A stretch of 55,481 nucleotides of DNA from contig JAFUJZ010000026.1 in the NCBI GenBank assembly GCA_017467965.1, positions 1-55,481 on the forward strand. Direction: 5' to 3'. Position 1 is the stretch's first letter, and each line of letters begins with the position of its first letter. The notes under the pieces are model-generated. The model was not told where the DNA came from. It searched no databases and worked only from the letters and a program-made list of their open reading frames with translations. This DNA comes from Clostridia bacterium (GTDB taxonomy: Bacteria; Bacillota_A; Clostridia; UMGS1883). This document shows positions 42,905-51,466 of this stretch, piece by piece. The translations under genes and the position numbers were made by a program.

Positions 42905-43811
42905 ATAATTCGTATGGAGTTGTCTGGTATACAAAATAGTTGAGCCAGTTAGAGAAAAGCAAATCGTTATGACTTCTCCACGTAACGAGGGGAGTGTTTT
43001 CGGGGTTGTCGTCGGGATAGTAGTTTTTGGGCAGAGGCACATTGTCAAGCCCCTTTGCCATGTCGCGCTTGTATTCCTTATCAAGGGTATCGAACTCATA
43101 CTCACTGTGGCCTGTTACAAAAACCTTGGAGTCGTCCTCGCTCTTTACAAGATAAACACCTGCTTCTTCACTTACGGAGAGGATGTTTAAATCTGCATGC
43201 TTTTCAATGTCAGACTGCATAACGGTTGTATGGCGGGAGTGGGGTGCACGGAATACCTGGTCAAAGCCGCGCATAAGTCTTGATGCGGGATAAAGATTTT
43301 TGTGTTCAAATATGCCGAAAACCTTTTGGGGAAGAATAACCTTGTTGATACCGTAAAAATAATACAGAGCCGCCTGTGCCGCCCAACAGATGAACATACT
43401 GCTTGTAACGTTTGTTTTTGACCATTCAAAAATTTCGCACAGCTCGCTCCAGTAGTCCACATCTTCAAAGGGTATCATTTCTACCGGTGCACCTGTTACA
43501 ATCATAGCATCGTAACGGTTGTACTTAATTTCGTTAAAGGTTGTGTAAAATGTTTTAAGATGCTCCTCTGAGGTGTTTTTGGATTCGTGGGAATCCATGC
43601 GTATAAAAATAGGCTCAATCTGTAAGGGTGTGTTGGAAAGCGCACGAAGCAGCTGAGTTTCAGTTGCGATTTTTGTGGGCATGATGTTCACAATCACAAT
43701 TTTAAGAGGACGAATGTCCTGACTAAGTGCTCTCGTTTCTGTCATAACAAATATATTTTCGCTTTGAAGCGTTTTTGTTGCAGGTAAATCATTGGGTATT
43801 TTGATAGGCAT
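42903..43811 (-). CDS. metA: Homoserine O-acetyltransferase (MetA family)
   Basis: A protein of 302 residues of the homoserine trans-acylase (glutamine amidotransferase-like) family that activates homoserine for methionine synthesis. The acyl-carrying C142 lies in [15 protein letters not shown]; the catalytic His/Glu region is [10 protein letters not shown]. Residue 111 is Glu ([11 protein letters not shown]). Work on Bacillus MetA showed that Glu here goes with acetyl-CoA and Gly with succinyl-CoA, so an acetyltransferase is predicted despite the gene name. I start at MPIKIP (43811), after AAAGGACTGATTTT. It is read from the promoter at 43837-43865; the long upstream extension covers that promoter. 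Confidence 0.94.
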   Translation of the reverse strand: MPIKIPNDLPATKTLQSENIFVMTETRALSQDIRPLKIVIVNIMPTKIATETQLLRALSNTPLQIEPIFIRMDSHESKNTSEEHLKTFYTTFNEIKYNRYDAMIVTGAPVEMIPFEDVDYWSELCEIFEWSKTNVTSSMFICWAAQAALYYFYGINKVILPQKVFGIFEHKNLYPASRLMRGFDQVFRAPHSRHTTVMQSDIEKHADLNILSVSEEAGVYLVKSEDDSKVFVTGHSEYEFDTLDKEYKRDMAKGLDNVPLPKNYYPDDNPENTPLVTWRSHNDLLFSNWLNYFVYQTTPYEL

Positions 43812-43836
43812 AAAATCAGTCCTTTCTTTAGTTACA

Positions 43837-43865
43837 ATTATATCCGAAACGGTAGGTTTAGTCAA
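43837..43865 (-). promoter_or_regulatory. Promoter of metA
   Basis: On the minus strand TTGACT (43865-43860), 17-base spacer, TATAAT (43842-43837). There is no room for a SAM or T-box riboswitch before the start codon. Confidence 0.75.
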
Positions 43866-43875
43866 TAATATGTGG

Positions 43876-43904
43876 TTGACGGAATGTGTTTTTCGATATA
43901 AAAT
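43876..43904 (+). promoter_or_regulatory. Promoter of the 503-residue protein gene
   Basis: TTGACG (43876-43881), 17-base spacer, TAAAAT (43899-43904), 28 bp before the start. It is back-to-back with the metA promoter, with 10 bp between the two -35 boxes. Confidence 0.7.
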
Positions 43905-43932
43905 ATATGTATCAAATTTTGGAGAAATGTGT

Positions 43933-45444
43933 ATGAAAAAACTTGCATATTTTAAAATAAAAGAAGACATGACACCTCGTGATGCGTCCGATATTTTAGC
44001 TCAGGCAAAAAAAGCAGGCTATGACGATGTGCTCGTGTATCATCACGAAAACGCCGACATCACAAAAGCCAAGTATAAAGAACAGCTTTTGTCGGTTTTC
44101 CGTGCGGCATACCGCCACAAGGTTGGCTTATACATTGCCGATGACCGCTACGACTTTTCCGGCACAGGCTTTGGCCAGCTCTCGTCCGTTAAAAGCTTGT
44201 GGCAGAAGATAATGGTTGTAAAGACTAAGGACCAGGTTTTGGAAGGAGAGGAAATCCTCTTAGAGAATGAAGGAGAGTGCGTTGTTGTAACCCTTCCCAA
44301 GGAAAGTGACAAATTCCCCTACGGACATATGCCCGACCTTACAAATCCCCAATGTGCAAAGCTCATTATCGAAAGCGTGTACAAGCCGCTTATTAATGAA
44401 TACAAAAAGTTTGTAGGCTATGAGTTCAAGGGCTTTTTGTGCAATCACCCTATTGACGATGCAATGGAGTACGAGGGTGCCCCTTACTGTAAGGAAACCT
44501 TGGAAAAATTTATGGAAAGCACACTTGACTGCGGAGACTTGTTTGCAGTGGCAGAAATGGAAGAGAGTGCCGCAGGCGGCTGGGGTGAATATCTGGAGGA
44601 ACACAGTATTGACGAAAGCTTTGCGATGCCTCTTAAAAAATTTTGCGATGAAAACGGACTGGAATTTGCCTTGGTGTCGGGATCGGATAGTGTGTCCCAC
44701 ACATTCGGAGAAGAAAACGCATCTATTTACCTTAACCCGTTTGAAGATGAGTGTTATCATCCCGAAGTTCATGACGGTGAAGGTGCCCTTTGGGCATATA
44801 AATATAAGTCCGAGCCTGTTATAAAAATAATGCCCAATATGGAAAAATTCCGCAATATAGGCAAAATTTTTGAAGAATACCCCGACTGTGAATGCGTTAA
44901 AATCGGTCGCATTTACCAATGTGACAATGTACTTGTAAATACGGACAAGGATTGCTATATTATCGAAAATTCCAACGCAATAAATAGTGTTTCGCTTAGC
45001 TTTTTGTTTGAGGGCGAATGGTGTGTGTATGACTGGGAAAAGGATGAACTGTATGACTTTGAGCATAAAGCTACTTACACGTTCCCACCCTGCGGATTTA
45101 TGTGCATAGTGAGGAAGACGGACACGATGTACACCGATAAGCTGCCTGTCAGAGTAGGAAGCGTTGTAACATGGGATTATGAAGAGAAACAAACTCTCGA
45201 ATTTGAAAAGCGTGACAATAAATACGCCTTTTATCTGCCGGATGAAAGCCTTTCTGATAAGGCAATTATGATAGAGGGCGATGCTGAGAGCATGAGAGTA
45301 AAGCTTGGTGCAATGGAGCATTATCTTACGGAAAAACCGTATATTATGCCGCTTTTTGATTTCCAGCGGGATGCAGGCTGCCTTATAGAGGTAATAGACG
45401 GAACTATTGATAAAATCGCGATAATAGAAAAACAGGCGGATTAA
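43933..45444 (+). CDS. Hypothetical cytoplasmic protein, possibly glycosidase-like
   Basis: The protein of 503 residues has no signal peptide. The N-terminal half begins with a barrel-like pattern ([23 protein letters not shown]) and contains [15 protein letters not shown] at a place where many TIM-barrel glycosidase relatives have GFLTDEP. The C-terminal part (about 365-503) looks like a beta-sandwich ([32 protein letters not shown]). A relation to family-2-like or rhamnosidase-like hydrolases is only a guess, and no catalytic pair is proven. GGAG at 43921 supports the start; an upstream frame of 47 codons covers the promoter. It ends within the palindrome shared with the ABC gene. Confidence 0.65.
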   Translation: MKKLAYFKIKEDMTPRDASDILAQAKKAGYDDVLVYHHENADITKAKYKEQLLSVFRAAYRHKVGLYIADDRYDFSGTGFGQLSSVKSLWQKIMVVKTKDQVLEGEEILLENEGECVVVTLPKESDKFPYGHMPDLTNPQCAKLIIESVYKPLINEYKKFVGYEFKGFLCNHPIDDAMEYEGAPYCKETLEKFMESTLDCGDLFAVAEMEESAAGGWGEYLEEHSIDESFAMPLKKFCDENGLEFALVSGSDSVSHTFGEENASIYLNPFEDECYHPEVHDGEGALWAYKYKSEPVIKIMPNMEKFRNIGKIFEEYPDCECVKIGRIYQCDNVLVNTDKDCYIIENSNAINSVSLSFLFEGEWCVYDWEKDELYDFEHKATYTFPPCGFMCIVRKTDTMYTDKLPVRVGSVVTWDYEEKQTLEFEKRDNKYAFYLPDESLSDKAIMIEGDAESMRVKLGAMEHYLTEKPYIMPLFDFQRDAGCLIEVIDGTIDKIAIIEKQAD

Positions 45445-45459
45445 TCCGCCTGTTTTTCT
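45426..45459. terminator. 34-bp perfect palindrome: bidirectional terminator encoding the ends of two genes
   Basis: The arms AGAAAAACAGGCGGATT and AATCCGCCTGTTTTTCT form a perfect palindrome. It contains the last codons and the stop of the plus-strand gene (stop 45442-45444) and of the minus-strand ABC gene (stop 45443-45441). Both proteins therefore end in EKQAD. Confidence 0.92.
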
Positions 45460-47090
45460 GCTATTAATTCGCCCTCGGAAAGGGTAATTATTTTATCACA
45501 ATAATCAAAAACACGCTTACGGTGAGTTATGATAAGCACCGTTGTGTCATTTTCCTTCTTTAAGGCATCAAGGATTTTGATTTCCGTATCCTCGTCAAGG
45601 GCACTTGTTGCCTCATCCAGTAAAAGCACGGGCGATTTTCTGACAAGGGCGCGAGCAATAGCAATACGCTGTATCTGCCCTTCGCTAAGTCCTGCACCTT
45701 TTTCTCCGAGAGGGGTGTTGAGCCCTTCGGGTAAATCAAAGGCAAAATCGAGCTGTGCCATTTTTGCGGCTTTTTTGATGTCAGCTTCGGATGCGTCGGA
45801 ATAAAATGCTATATTGTCGGCAATTGTGCCCGAAATCAAAAGGTTGCCCTGCGGCACATAGCCAAAAAGAATACGCGTCGAGGCATCGATATCGGTGTTA
45901 TGCTTATCTTTAAGATATATGTTGCCGCAGTCAGGCTCAACAAGGCTGAGTAAAAGTCGTATAATAGTACTCTTGCCTGCACCCGAAATACCGCTAAGAG
46001 CCACAAATTCACCCTTTTTGATTTCCATGGAGGCATTGTTTAATACGCAGTCTCCACCGTAGGAGAAGGTTACGTTGTCAAACATAATTGACTCAAAATC
46101 CGGTGCTTTTTTCAAAGGCTTTTCGCCCTTTTCAAAGTCGTTATGTAATTCTTCAATTTCAAGAATACGTTCAGCAGAGGCAATCATGTTCTGATAATTT
46201 ACCAGTAGCGAACCCATGGATTTGAAGGGGGTCTGCACTTGGTTAACAAGCTGAATCATCGCCGTAAAATCACCAAAGGAAAGCATGTTTGTGCTAAGAC
46301 GGAACGCACCCCATAAGATTGAAAAGGCATAGCCACCCGTGAATAAAATTATCATGCTTACATTTGCAACGATACTCCACATATTGCGTTTTATGCGAAG
46401 AGCAAGGGTTTCCTTCTGCATTTCATGGAGCGTACGCATAGAACTCTTTTCGTTGCCGAAAGCTTTGACAACCGTCATATTCTGCACGTTTTCAAGCATG
46501 TAGCTTAATGTGTTGCCTTCGCTTTTTTGCACCTCTTTGTGGAAAAACTTCATTTTCTTGCTGTAAAGCCTGCCGAAAATAAGAAGTATCGGCGAGACAA
46601 TACACAAAATGAGAGCAAACTGATAGTCGATTGTGAAAAGCACCCCAAAAGCAAGTGCAACCTTTGTTACAAGCATAATGCCGTTGGGGAGTATGTGCAT
46701 AACGCCCGAAGCAATAACAGAAGCGTCGCTTCTGATGCGGTTAACAACCTCACCTGAGTGATACAAGCTGACCTCGCTCCATTTTTTGCCCATTACCGAG
46801 GAGAAAATATTCTCCCTCAGACGCATTTCGAGCTTGCCTCCAAAGGAAACATTCATACGGCTGTTGATTACTCTGAGTATTATCTCTATCACAATAATCC
46901 CGCCGAGCTTTAAGCCTTCTGTAAGTAAGCTTCCTGCCTGGTTGTGAGCGGCAATATCAATCACATTACGCGACAAAAGCGCAAAGCTTACCGTGCACAC
47001 GCTGACCGCAATGCTGGTGAGCATCAGAACCAAAAGAAGCGGCAACATGAATATTGAATTTGAAACTATCCATTTTAAGGGCTTTTTCAT
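45441..47090 (-). CDS. ABC transporter, fused permease and ATPase (exporter type)
   Basis: Protein of 549 residues: six TM helices in the first ~310 residues (SIFMLPLLLVLMLTSIAV; GGIIVIEIILRVI; IMLVTKVALAFGVLFTIDY and others), then a nucleotide-binding domain with Walker A GISGAGKSTIIRLLLS, signature LSEGQIQRIAIARALV, Walker B PVLLLDEATSALDE and an H-loop histidine (LIITHRKRV). It works as a dimer and exports an unknown substrate. It lacks the C39 peptidase domain of peptide-processing exporters. The PqqD-like gene begins the same transcript 20 bp upstream, which suggests a modified peptide or similar cargo (inference). Confidence 0.9.
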   Translation of the reverse strand: MKKPLKWIVSNSIFMLPLLLVLMLTSIAVSVCTVSFALLSRNVIDIAAHNQAGSLLTEGLKLGGIIVIEIILRVINSRMNVSFGGKLEMRLRENIFSSVMGKKWSEVSLYHSGEVVNRIRSDASVIASGVMHILPNGIMLVTKVALAFGVLFTIDYQFALILCIVSPILLIFGRLYSKKMKFFHKEVQKSEGNTLSYMLENVQNMTVVKAFGNEKSSMRTLHEMQKETLALRIKRNMWSIVANVSMIILFTGGYAFSILWGAFRLSTNMLSFGDFTAMIQLVNQVQTPFKSMGSLLVNYQNMIASAERILEIEELHNDFEKGEKPLKKAPDFESIMFDNVTFSYGGDCVLNNASMEIKKGEFVALSGISGAGKSTIIRLLLSLVEPDCGNIYLKDKHNTDIDASTRILFGYVPQGNLLISGTIADNIAFYSDASEADIKKAAKMAQLDFAFDLPEGLNTPLGEKGAGLSEGQIQRIAIARALVRKSPVLLLDEATSALDEDTEIKILDALKKENDTTVLIITHRKRVFDYCDKIITLSEGELIAEKQAD

Positions 47091-47109
47091 AATGATGCCC
47101 CCTTTCAGT

Positions 47110-47373
47110 TCAGTCTTCTAAAAGATTTGATTTTTTAAGAGCGGCAACAAAAGCTGTGATATCATTTTTTGCAGTAGTCTCGTCAACGTCGTATTCTGCA
47201 AGCATTTTCTTTAAAAGAGCATCCTCGGTTGTGCTTTCGGAAAGTGCATCCCACAAAAAAGCACCTGTCTCATTGAGAGTTTGCATGCCGCTTATGCTCA
47301 TACTGTCATCTATGCACACTATCATATAGCTGCCCATAACTTTTTTTAATATAAAACCGTCTTTAATTTTCAT
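47110..47373 (-). CDS. PqqD-family (RiPP recognition element) protein
   Basis: The protein of 87 residues matches PqqD-like stand-alone recognition domains: MKIKDGFILKKVMGSYMIVC, then LNETGAFLWDALSESTTEDALLKKM and a helical end with VDETTAKNDITAFVAALKKSNLL. PqqD-type domains bind leader peptides and present them to modifying enzymes, often radical SAM proteins. None is encoded here; the next gene (20 bp) is an ABC exporter. I start at 47373 (AAAGGACAACC upstream); 13 extra upstream codons have no ribosome site. Which peptide it binds is unknown. Confidence 0.85.
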   Translation of the reverse strand: MKIKDGFILKKVMGSYMIVCIDDSMSISGMQTLNETGAFLWDALSESTTEDALLKKMLAEYDVDETTAKNDITAFVAALKKSNLLED

Positions 47374-47451
47374 AGTGGTTGTCCTTTCGTACATATTAAT
47401 ATAATTATACAAGAGAACAAGGCGTTTTTCAAGGGTATATTTATAGTGGGT

Positions 47452-47688
47452 TCAAAGCCCCACTATAAAGAGATACCCCAGTGCACAAAGCAGCACATAG
47501 TCTGTGCTGCCCTCCATGATAAGTACCGCGATAATCCCTAAAAGCAACCAATCGTCCTTTTTAAAATTTGAAAAATTGAGCCCAAATATTTCCTTTGGCA
47601 ACTCAGCTGTATTTTGCCTTGATTGTATAACGGCAGGCGCTATGGGTCGGCTTACTTGTGAAAATGGGCTCATGCGTGTAACCTTCAT
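47452..47688 (-). CDS. Small membrane protein of unknown function
   Basis: A protein of 78 residues with a polar N-terminus (MKVTRMSPFSQVSRPIAPAV) and a hydrophobic C-terminus with one or two helices (DDWLLLGIIAVLIMEGSTDYVLLCALGYLFIVGL). AAAGGAGACTGT gives a good ribosome site. It is the third of three small genes in a row (48099 down to 47452), probably one transcript. I do not recognise the family. Confidence 0.7.
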   Translation of the reverse strand: MKVTRMSPFSQVSRPIAPAVIQSRQNTAELPKEIFGLNFSNFKKDDWLLLGIIAVLIMEGSTDYVLLCALGYLFIVGL

Positions 47689-47698
47689 ACAGTCTCCT

Positions 47699-47854
47699 TT
47701 AAAAAAGCTTTAAATCCTTGCCGATTTTTCCTATCGAAACAAGCTTCAAAATATTTATTGCGCTGTCCATATATGGTGCGCGCTTTTGAGATAAAAAGGG
47801 TTTGAGTGCCAGAAGCAGGCGTGTTCTGTCATCCTCCTTTGTTAAAGACGGCAA
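47699..47854 (-). CDS. Small basic protein, TTG start or frameshift product
   Basis: The frame reads MPSLTKEDDRTRLLLALKPF and continues with QKRAP and a helical end INILKLVSIGKIGKDLKLF. Its composition looks like a real protein, and its stop is just ahead of the ribosome site of the next gene. No ATG or GTG starts it; TTG at 47854 has only a weak AAGGGG 12 bp upstream. The frame stays open further upstream and overlaps the end of the preceding 78-residue gene, so a -1 frameshift extension of that gene is an alternative. Confidence 0.45.
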   Translation of the reverse strand: MPSLTKEDDRTRLLLALKPFLSQKRAPYMDSAINILKLVSIGKIGKDLKLF

Positions 47855-47862
47855 AAAGGAGG

Positions 47863-48099
47863 CTAACCCCTTGCCTTCATCAGCTCCCCCAGAATATCCT
47901 GCGCCTGCTTATTGTTGCCTATTACGTTGACAGCATCCTTTAAATTGTCGGGGATTACTCCGCCGTCAGGCATTTTCCCCACAGACAGCATTTTTGCGGC
48001 ATTTTGTCCCTCCGGGGTAGCAAGAAACTGCTGTGCCTGAGCTATCCCTTTTTCCAAGGTTTCTTTGTCCATATTTTTTAACATGTTTAAAATATCCAT
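47863..48099 (-). CDS. Small hypothetical protein
   Basis: A protein of 78 residues, mostly helical (MDILNMLKNMDKETLEKGIA, ILGELMKARG), with no TM segment and no cysteine. AAAGGAGTTAGAGATA precedes the start. It is the first of three small genes. Its end overlaps the open frame described at 47699-47854. I do not recognise a function. It is divergent from the phosphodiesterase gene. Confidence 0.7.
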   Translation of the reverse strand: MDILNMLKNMDKETLEKGIAQAQQFLATPEGQNAAKMLSVGKMPDGGVIPDNLKDAVNVIGNNKQAQDILGELMKARG

Positions 48100-48145
48100 T
48101 ATCTCTAACTCCTTTCTGTAATATAATATTCAACCCTCCTATTTG

Positions 48146-48174
48146 TTGACACAACTAAAAATTGGGTGTAAAAT
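48146..48174 (+). promoter_or_regulatory. Promoter of the phosphodiesterase-coaX operon
   Basis: TTGACA (48146-48151), 17-base spacer, TAAAAT (48169-48174), 15 bp before the start codon, so the leader is nearly absent. Confidence 0.75.
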
Positions 48175-48189
48175 AATTGTGGTGATTTA

Positions 48190-48663
48190 ATGAGAGCTTT
48201 GATTATATCAGATTCACACGGTGATACAAAAAGGTTTGACAAGGCAATAGTTGCTTTTGAGCCCGATGTGATAATTCATCTTGGTGATATTGAAAGAGAT
48301 GTTGAATATCTTGAGGATGTTTATCCTCATATCCCGGTGCACGCAGTTGTGGGCAATAATGACCCCTGGGTAAGACGTGAGGCGGAAAAGGTTATCGTGC
48401 TTGACGGTGTTAAAATTTTTATGACCCATGGGCATCTGTACGGCGTATGGGACAACGGCTTCCGCATTGCAAAAAGGGCAGAGGAGCTTGGATGTGCTGT
48501 TGCGCTTTTCGGACACAGTCATGTGCCCTGCAATGAAATTTATGGAAGTGTGCGTGCCTTTAACCCGGGCAGCATATCGCGCCCGAGAGTGGGAGAGTAC
48601 AGCGTAGGCATCATGGAAATAGAAAACGGAAAGTTTGACTTCGCTTTATGCGATTGGTTGTAG
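48190..48663 (+). CDS. YfcE/MJ0936-type metallophosphoesterase
   Basis: A protein of 157 residues with all metal-binding motifs of the calcineurin-like family in order: DSHGD (8-12), GDIERD, GNND (about 55-58), THGHLYG and GHSHVP. Members hydrolyse phosphodiester bonds in vitro; the natural substrate is uncertain. The transcript begins very close to the ATG, where GTGATTTA is only a weak ribosome site. It is followed 15 bp later by coaX. Confidence 0.88.
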   Translation: MRALIISDSHGDTKRFDKAIVAFEPDVIIHLGDIERDVEYLEDVYPHIPVHAVVGNNDPWVRREAEKVIVLDGVKIFMTHGHLYGVWDNGFRIAKRAEELGCAVALFGHSHVPCNEIYGSVRAFNPGSISRPRVGEYSVGIMEIENGKFDFALCDWL

Positions 48664-48678
48664 AAAGGAGAATATAAA

Positions 48679-49458
48679 ATGCTTCTTGCAATTGACGTTG
48701 GTAATACAAACATTGTGCTCGGTGCTTTTGAGGATGAAAAAATGGTCAAAAGCTTCCGTGTGGCAACAAGCTACGAAAAGTCCCGCGATGAATACGGCAT
48801 GATGTTTATGCAGCTTCTGTTGTTTAACTCAATCAAGATTGAGGATATTGAAGATGTTATTATTTCCTCAGTTGTACCTCCGGTGATGTATTCTTTGGAA
48901 AGAGCTGTCACAAAGTACCTCGGCAAAAAGCCTATTGTTGTCACAAATCAGCTTGATTTAGGCTTGAACATCTGCTACGAAAACCCCCGCGAAGTTGGCG
49001 CAGACCGTCTTGTTAACGCAGTTGCCGTGCACGAAAAATATAAGTGCGATGCAATTATTGTTGACTTCGGTACGGCTACAACCTTTTGTGCCCTTACAAA
49101 GGACGGCGACTACTTAGGTGGTGCAATCTGCCCCGGTATTAAGATAAGCGTTGAAGCACTCTTCTCAAAGACGAGTAAGCTCCCTCGCATTGAGCTTACT
49201 CCCACAAAAACCGTTATCGGCAGGACGACTGTTTCAAGCATGCAGTCGGGTGTTATCCACGGCTATGTGGGTCAGGTCGATTATATGGTTAAGCTTATCC
49301 GTGAAGAAATGGGCGTTCAGGCAAAGGTTATTGCAACGGGTGGTCTTAGCGGTATGATAAGCGAAGAAAGTACCACCATAGATGTTATCGAGCCCAATTT
49401 AACTCTTGACGGGCTTAGAATTATTTATGACAAACTGAAGGTGAAGGAGAATGAATGA
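48679..49458 (+). CDS. coaX: Type III pantothenate kinase
   Basis: The protein of 259 residues carries out the first step of coenzyme A synthesis (pantothenate to 4'-phosphopantothenate). It shows the ASKHA-fold motifs of CoaX: AIDVGNTNIVLGAF (4-17), GADRLVNAVA (about 108), DFGTATTFCAL (about 129) and IATGGLSGMI. Type III enzymes are not feedback-inhibited by CoA. AAAGGAG precedes the start. Its end overlaps the next gene by 8 bp. Confidence 0.95.
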   Translation: MLLAIDVGNTNIVLGAFEDEKMVKSFRVATSYEKSRDEYGMMFMQLLLFNSIKIEDIEDVIISSVVPPVMYSLERAVTKYLGKKPIVVTNQLDLGLNICYENPREVGADRLVNAVAVHEKYKCDAIIVDFGTATTFCALTKDGDYLGGAICPGIKISVEALFSKTSKLPRIELTPTKTVIGRTTVSSMQSGVIHGYVGQVDYMVKLIREEMGVQAKVIATGGLSGMISEESTTIDVIEPNLTLDGLRIIYDKLKVKENE

Positions 49459-49837
49459 AAAAGCAATATATACCCAGAAAGCTCCTCAGCGTGGTAACGC
49501 AGGTGGCAGAGTGGTTATGTTTTTCGGCATAATTGTTCTGGTAATGGTTTTGCTTTTTGTGGTAAACGGTTTACCTTATTCGGGCATTCTTACCTTAGCG
49601 GTTTTTGCAGTGGCAGCTTTTCTGGTGCACAAACTCTTAAATCGTACTGTTTTTGATATTACATATGCCCTCTACGATGACAAGCTGGTGTTTTTACGCA
49701 AATACGGCAAAATAGAAATGGAGTGCGAGGTTTTTTCCTTTGAGGAGGCAAAGTTTTATTCCGATAAAATCGAACACCGCGGCAAAGTGTATTCCTTTAG
49801 TCCCGATGCAAAATTAAAACAGCTTTTGAATATATAA
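49451..49837 (+). CDS. Hypothetical membrane protein
   Basis: A protein of 128 residues with two TM helices (VVMFFGIIVLVMVLLFVV, about 21-38; SGILTLAVFAVAAFLVH, about 44-60) and a cytoplasmic beta-rich C-terminal domain (TYALYDDKLVFLRKYGKIEMECEVFSFEEA). The start is inside the end of coaX with GAAGGAG just upstream, so it is translationally coupled. The domain reminds me of PH-like membrane proteins, but I cannot name the family. Confidence 0.7.
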   Translation: MNEKAIYTQKAPQRGNAGGRVVMFFGIIVLVMVLLFVVNGLPYSGILTLAVFAVAAFLVHKLLNRTVFDITYALYDDKLVFLRKYGKIEMECEVFSFEEAKFYSDKIEHRGKVYSFSPDAKLKQLLNI

Positions 49838-49929
49838 AATTTGGATAAATCTGCAATTCGTACTTGTTTATTTGGATTTAATATGCTAAAATATACTTAT
49901 AATATTATAATTTGAAAGGATGACTCATC

Positions 49930-50577
49930 ATGAAACTTTTTATTGACACAGCCAATGTTGCCGATATTAAGGCAGCTAACGACCTCGGCGTAATTTGTGG
50001 TGTTACAACTAACCCTTCTCTTATCGCAAAAGAAGGCAGAGATTTCAAGGAAGTTGTTACAGAAATCACTTCTATCGTTGACGGCCCTATCAGTGCTGAA
50101 GTTATCGCTCTTGACCAGGAAGGTATGGTAAGTGAAGCTAAGGAACTTGTTAAGATTCACAAGAACATCGTTATCAAGATTCCTATGACACTTGAAGGCT
50201 TAAAGGCAGTTAAGATTTTGTCCGCAGAAGGTATCAAGACAAACGTTACACTTATCTTCAACTCTACACAGGCTCTTCTTGCAGCTCGTGCAGGTGCTAC
50301 ATACGTTTCTCCCTTCCTTGGTCGTCTTGACGACATCGGCATGAACGGTATGAACCTTATCGAAGAAATCGTTGATATCTTTGATACACATGGTATCGAA
50401 ACAGAAATTATCGCAGCTTCTGTTCGTCATCCTGTTCACGTTATCGAAGCGGCTCGTCTTGGTGCTCACATCGCTACAATTCCTTACAACGTAATCGTTC
50501 AGATGTCCAAGCATCCTCTTACAGATGCAGGTATCGAACGTTTCCTTAAGGACTGGGAAGGCGTACCCAAGAAGTAA
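49930..50577 (+). CDS. fsa: Fructose-6-phosphate aldolase / transaldolase-like protein
   Basis: The protein of 215 residues belongs to the short transaldolase family (MipB/TalC): [25 protein letters not shown], the Schiff-base lysine in [14 protein letters not shown] (near 84), and a C-terminal [13 protein letters not shown] helix. It may split fructose-6-phosphate or act as a transaldolase. It leads the uronate operon, with kduD 22 bp downstream, and no KDPG aldolase gene is in the window; whether this enzyme handles a related 2-keto sugar is open. Codon use is strongly biased, so expression is probably high. Confidence 0.85.
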   Translation: MKLFIDTANVADIKAANDLGVICGVTTNPSLIAKEGRDFKEVVTEITSIVDGPISAEVIALDQEGMVSEAKELVKIHKNIVIKIPMTLEGLKAVKILSAEGIKTNVTLIFNSTQALLAARAGATYVSPFLGRLDDIGMNGMNLIEEIVDIFDTHGIETEIIAASVRHPVHVIEAARLGAHIATIPYNVIVQMSKHPLTDAGIERFLKDWEGVPKK

Positions 50578-50599
50578 TTTGAAATAGGAGATAATAAAA

Positions 50600-51400
50600 A
50601 TGAGTATTTTGAATAAATTCAGCCTTGAGGGCAAGGTTGCTCTCGTTACAGGTGCTTCCTATGGTATCGGCTTTGCAATTGCATCTGGTCTCGCTGAAGC
50701 AGGCGCAAAGGTTGTTTTCAACGATATTAAGCAGGAACTTGTTGACAAGGGTCTTGCTGCATATAAAGAAGCCGGCATCGACGCAAAGGGTTACGTTTGT
50801 GACGTAACTGATGAAGATCAGGTTAATGCTATGGTAGCTAAGATTGAAGAAGAAGTTGGCGTTATCGATATCCTCGTTAACAACGCAGGTATCATCAAGC
50901 GTATTCCCATGTGCGAAATGTCTGCTGCAGAATTCCGCCAGGTTATCGACGTTGACCTCAACGCTCCTTTCATCTGCGCAAAGGCAGTTATCCCTTCCAT
51001 GATTAAGAAGGGCCATGGTAAGATTATCAACATCTGCTCCATGATGAGTGAACTCGGTCGTGAAACAGTATCTGCTTACGCAGCTGCTAAGGGCGGCTTG
51101 AAGATGCTTACAAGAAATATCTGCTCCGAATACGGCGAACAGAACATTCAGTGTAACGGTATAGGCCCCGGCTATATCGAAACACCTCAGACAGCTCCTC
51201 TTCGTGAACGTCAGGCTGATGGCTCTCGTCATCCCTTTGATGCGTTCATCATCGGTAAGACACCCGCTGCTCGTTGGGGTAAGACAGAAGACCTCGTAGG
51301 TCCTGCTGTATTCCTTGCAAGTGACGCATCTGACTTTGTAAACGGTCATGTATTGTATGTTGACGGCGGTATCTTAGCGTATATAGGTAAACAACCGTAA
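50600..51400 (+). CDS. kduD: 2-dehydro-3-deoxy-D-gluconate 5-dehydrogenase / gluconate 5-dehydrogenase (SDR)
   Basis: A short-chain dehydrogenase of 266 residues with the NAD-binding TGASYGIG (18-25), NNAG (about 95), catalytic Ser in NICSMMS and YAAAK (about 162). The sequence is close to gluconate 5-dehydrogenases, but its place next to kduI and kdgK indicates the KduD step, reducing 2,5-diketo-3-deoxygluconate to KDG. The two activities occur in the same family, so substrate preference is inferred from context. GGAG precedes the start. Confidence 0.88.
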   Translation: MSILNKFSLEGKVALVTGASYGIGFAIASGLAEAGAKVVFNDIKQELVDKGLAAYKEAGIDAKGYVCDVTDEDQVNAMVAKIEEEVGVIDILVNNAGIIKRIPMCEMSAAEFRQVIDVDLNAPFICAKAVIPSMIKKGHGKIINICSMMSELGRETVSAYAAAKGGLKMLTRNICSEYGEQNIQCNGIGPGYIETPQTAPLRERQADGSRHPFDAFIIGKTPAARWGKTEDLVGPAVFLASDASDFVNGHVLYVDGGILAYIGKQP

Positions 51401-51415
51401 AAGACAAAAAACTGC

Positions 51416-51441
51416 GGCAGGCAGGCAACAGCCTGTCTGCC
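51416..51441 (+). other. Strong hairpin between kduD and kduI
   Basis: Stem GGCAGGCAGGC/GCCTGTCTGCC with loop AACA, one G-U pair, followed by CATTTTAATT. The T tract is poor, so it probably trims or stabilises the operon message rather than ending it. Confidence 0.6.
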
Positions 51442-51466
51442 CATTTTAATTACAAGGAGAAAATAA

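Noticed and set aside
43811..43870. SAM or T-box riboswitch upstream of metA
   Set aside because: The mapped-by-eye promoter leaves only about 20 bases of leader.
44260..45321. 353-codon open frame opposite the 503-residue protein gene
   Set aside because: It has no ribosome site, low-quality composition, and the sense gene has promoter, ribosome site and terminator.
38905..47373. A complete ribosomal peptide biosynthesis cluster (acidic peptide, PqqD, ABC)
   Set aside because: The parts are 8 kb apart on opposite strands with unrelated genes between, and no modifying enzyme is present. I keep only the separate observations.
50546..51349. 267-codon open frame opposite kduD
   Set aside because: kduD has complete SDR motifs and high codon bias; the antisense frame is its shadow.
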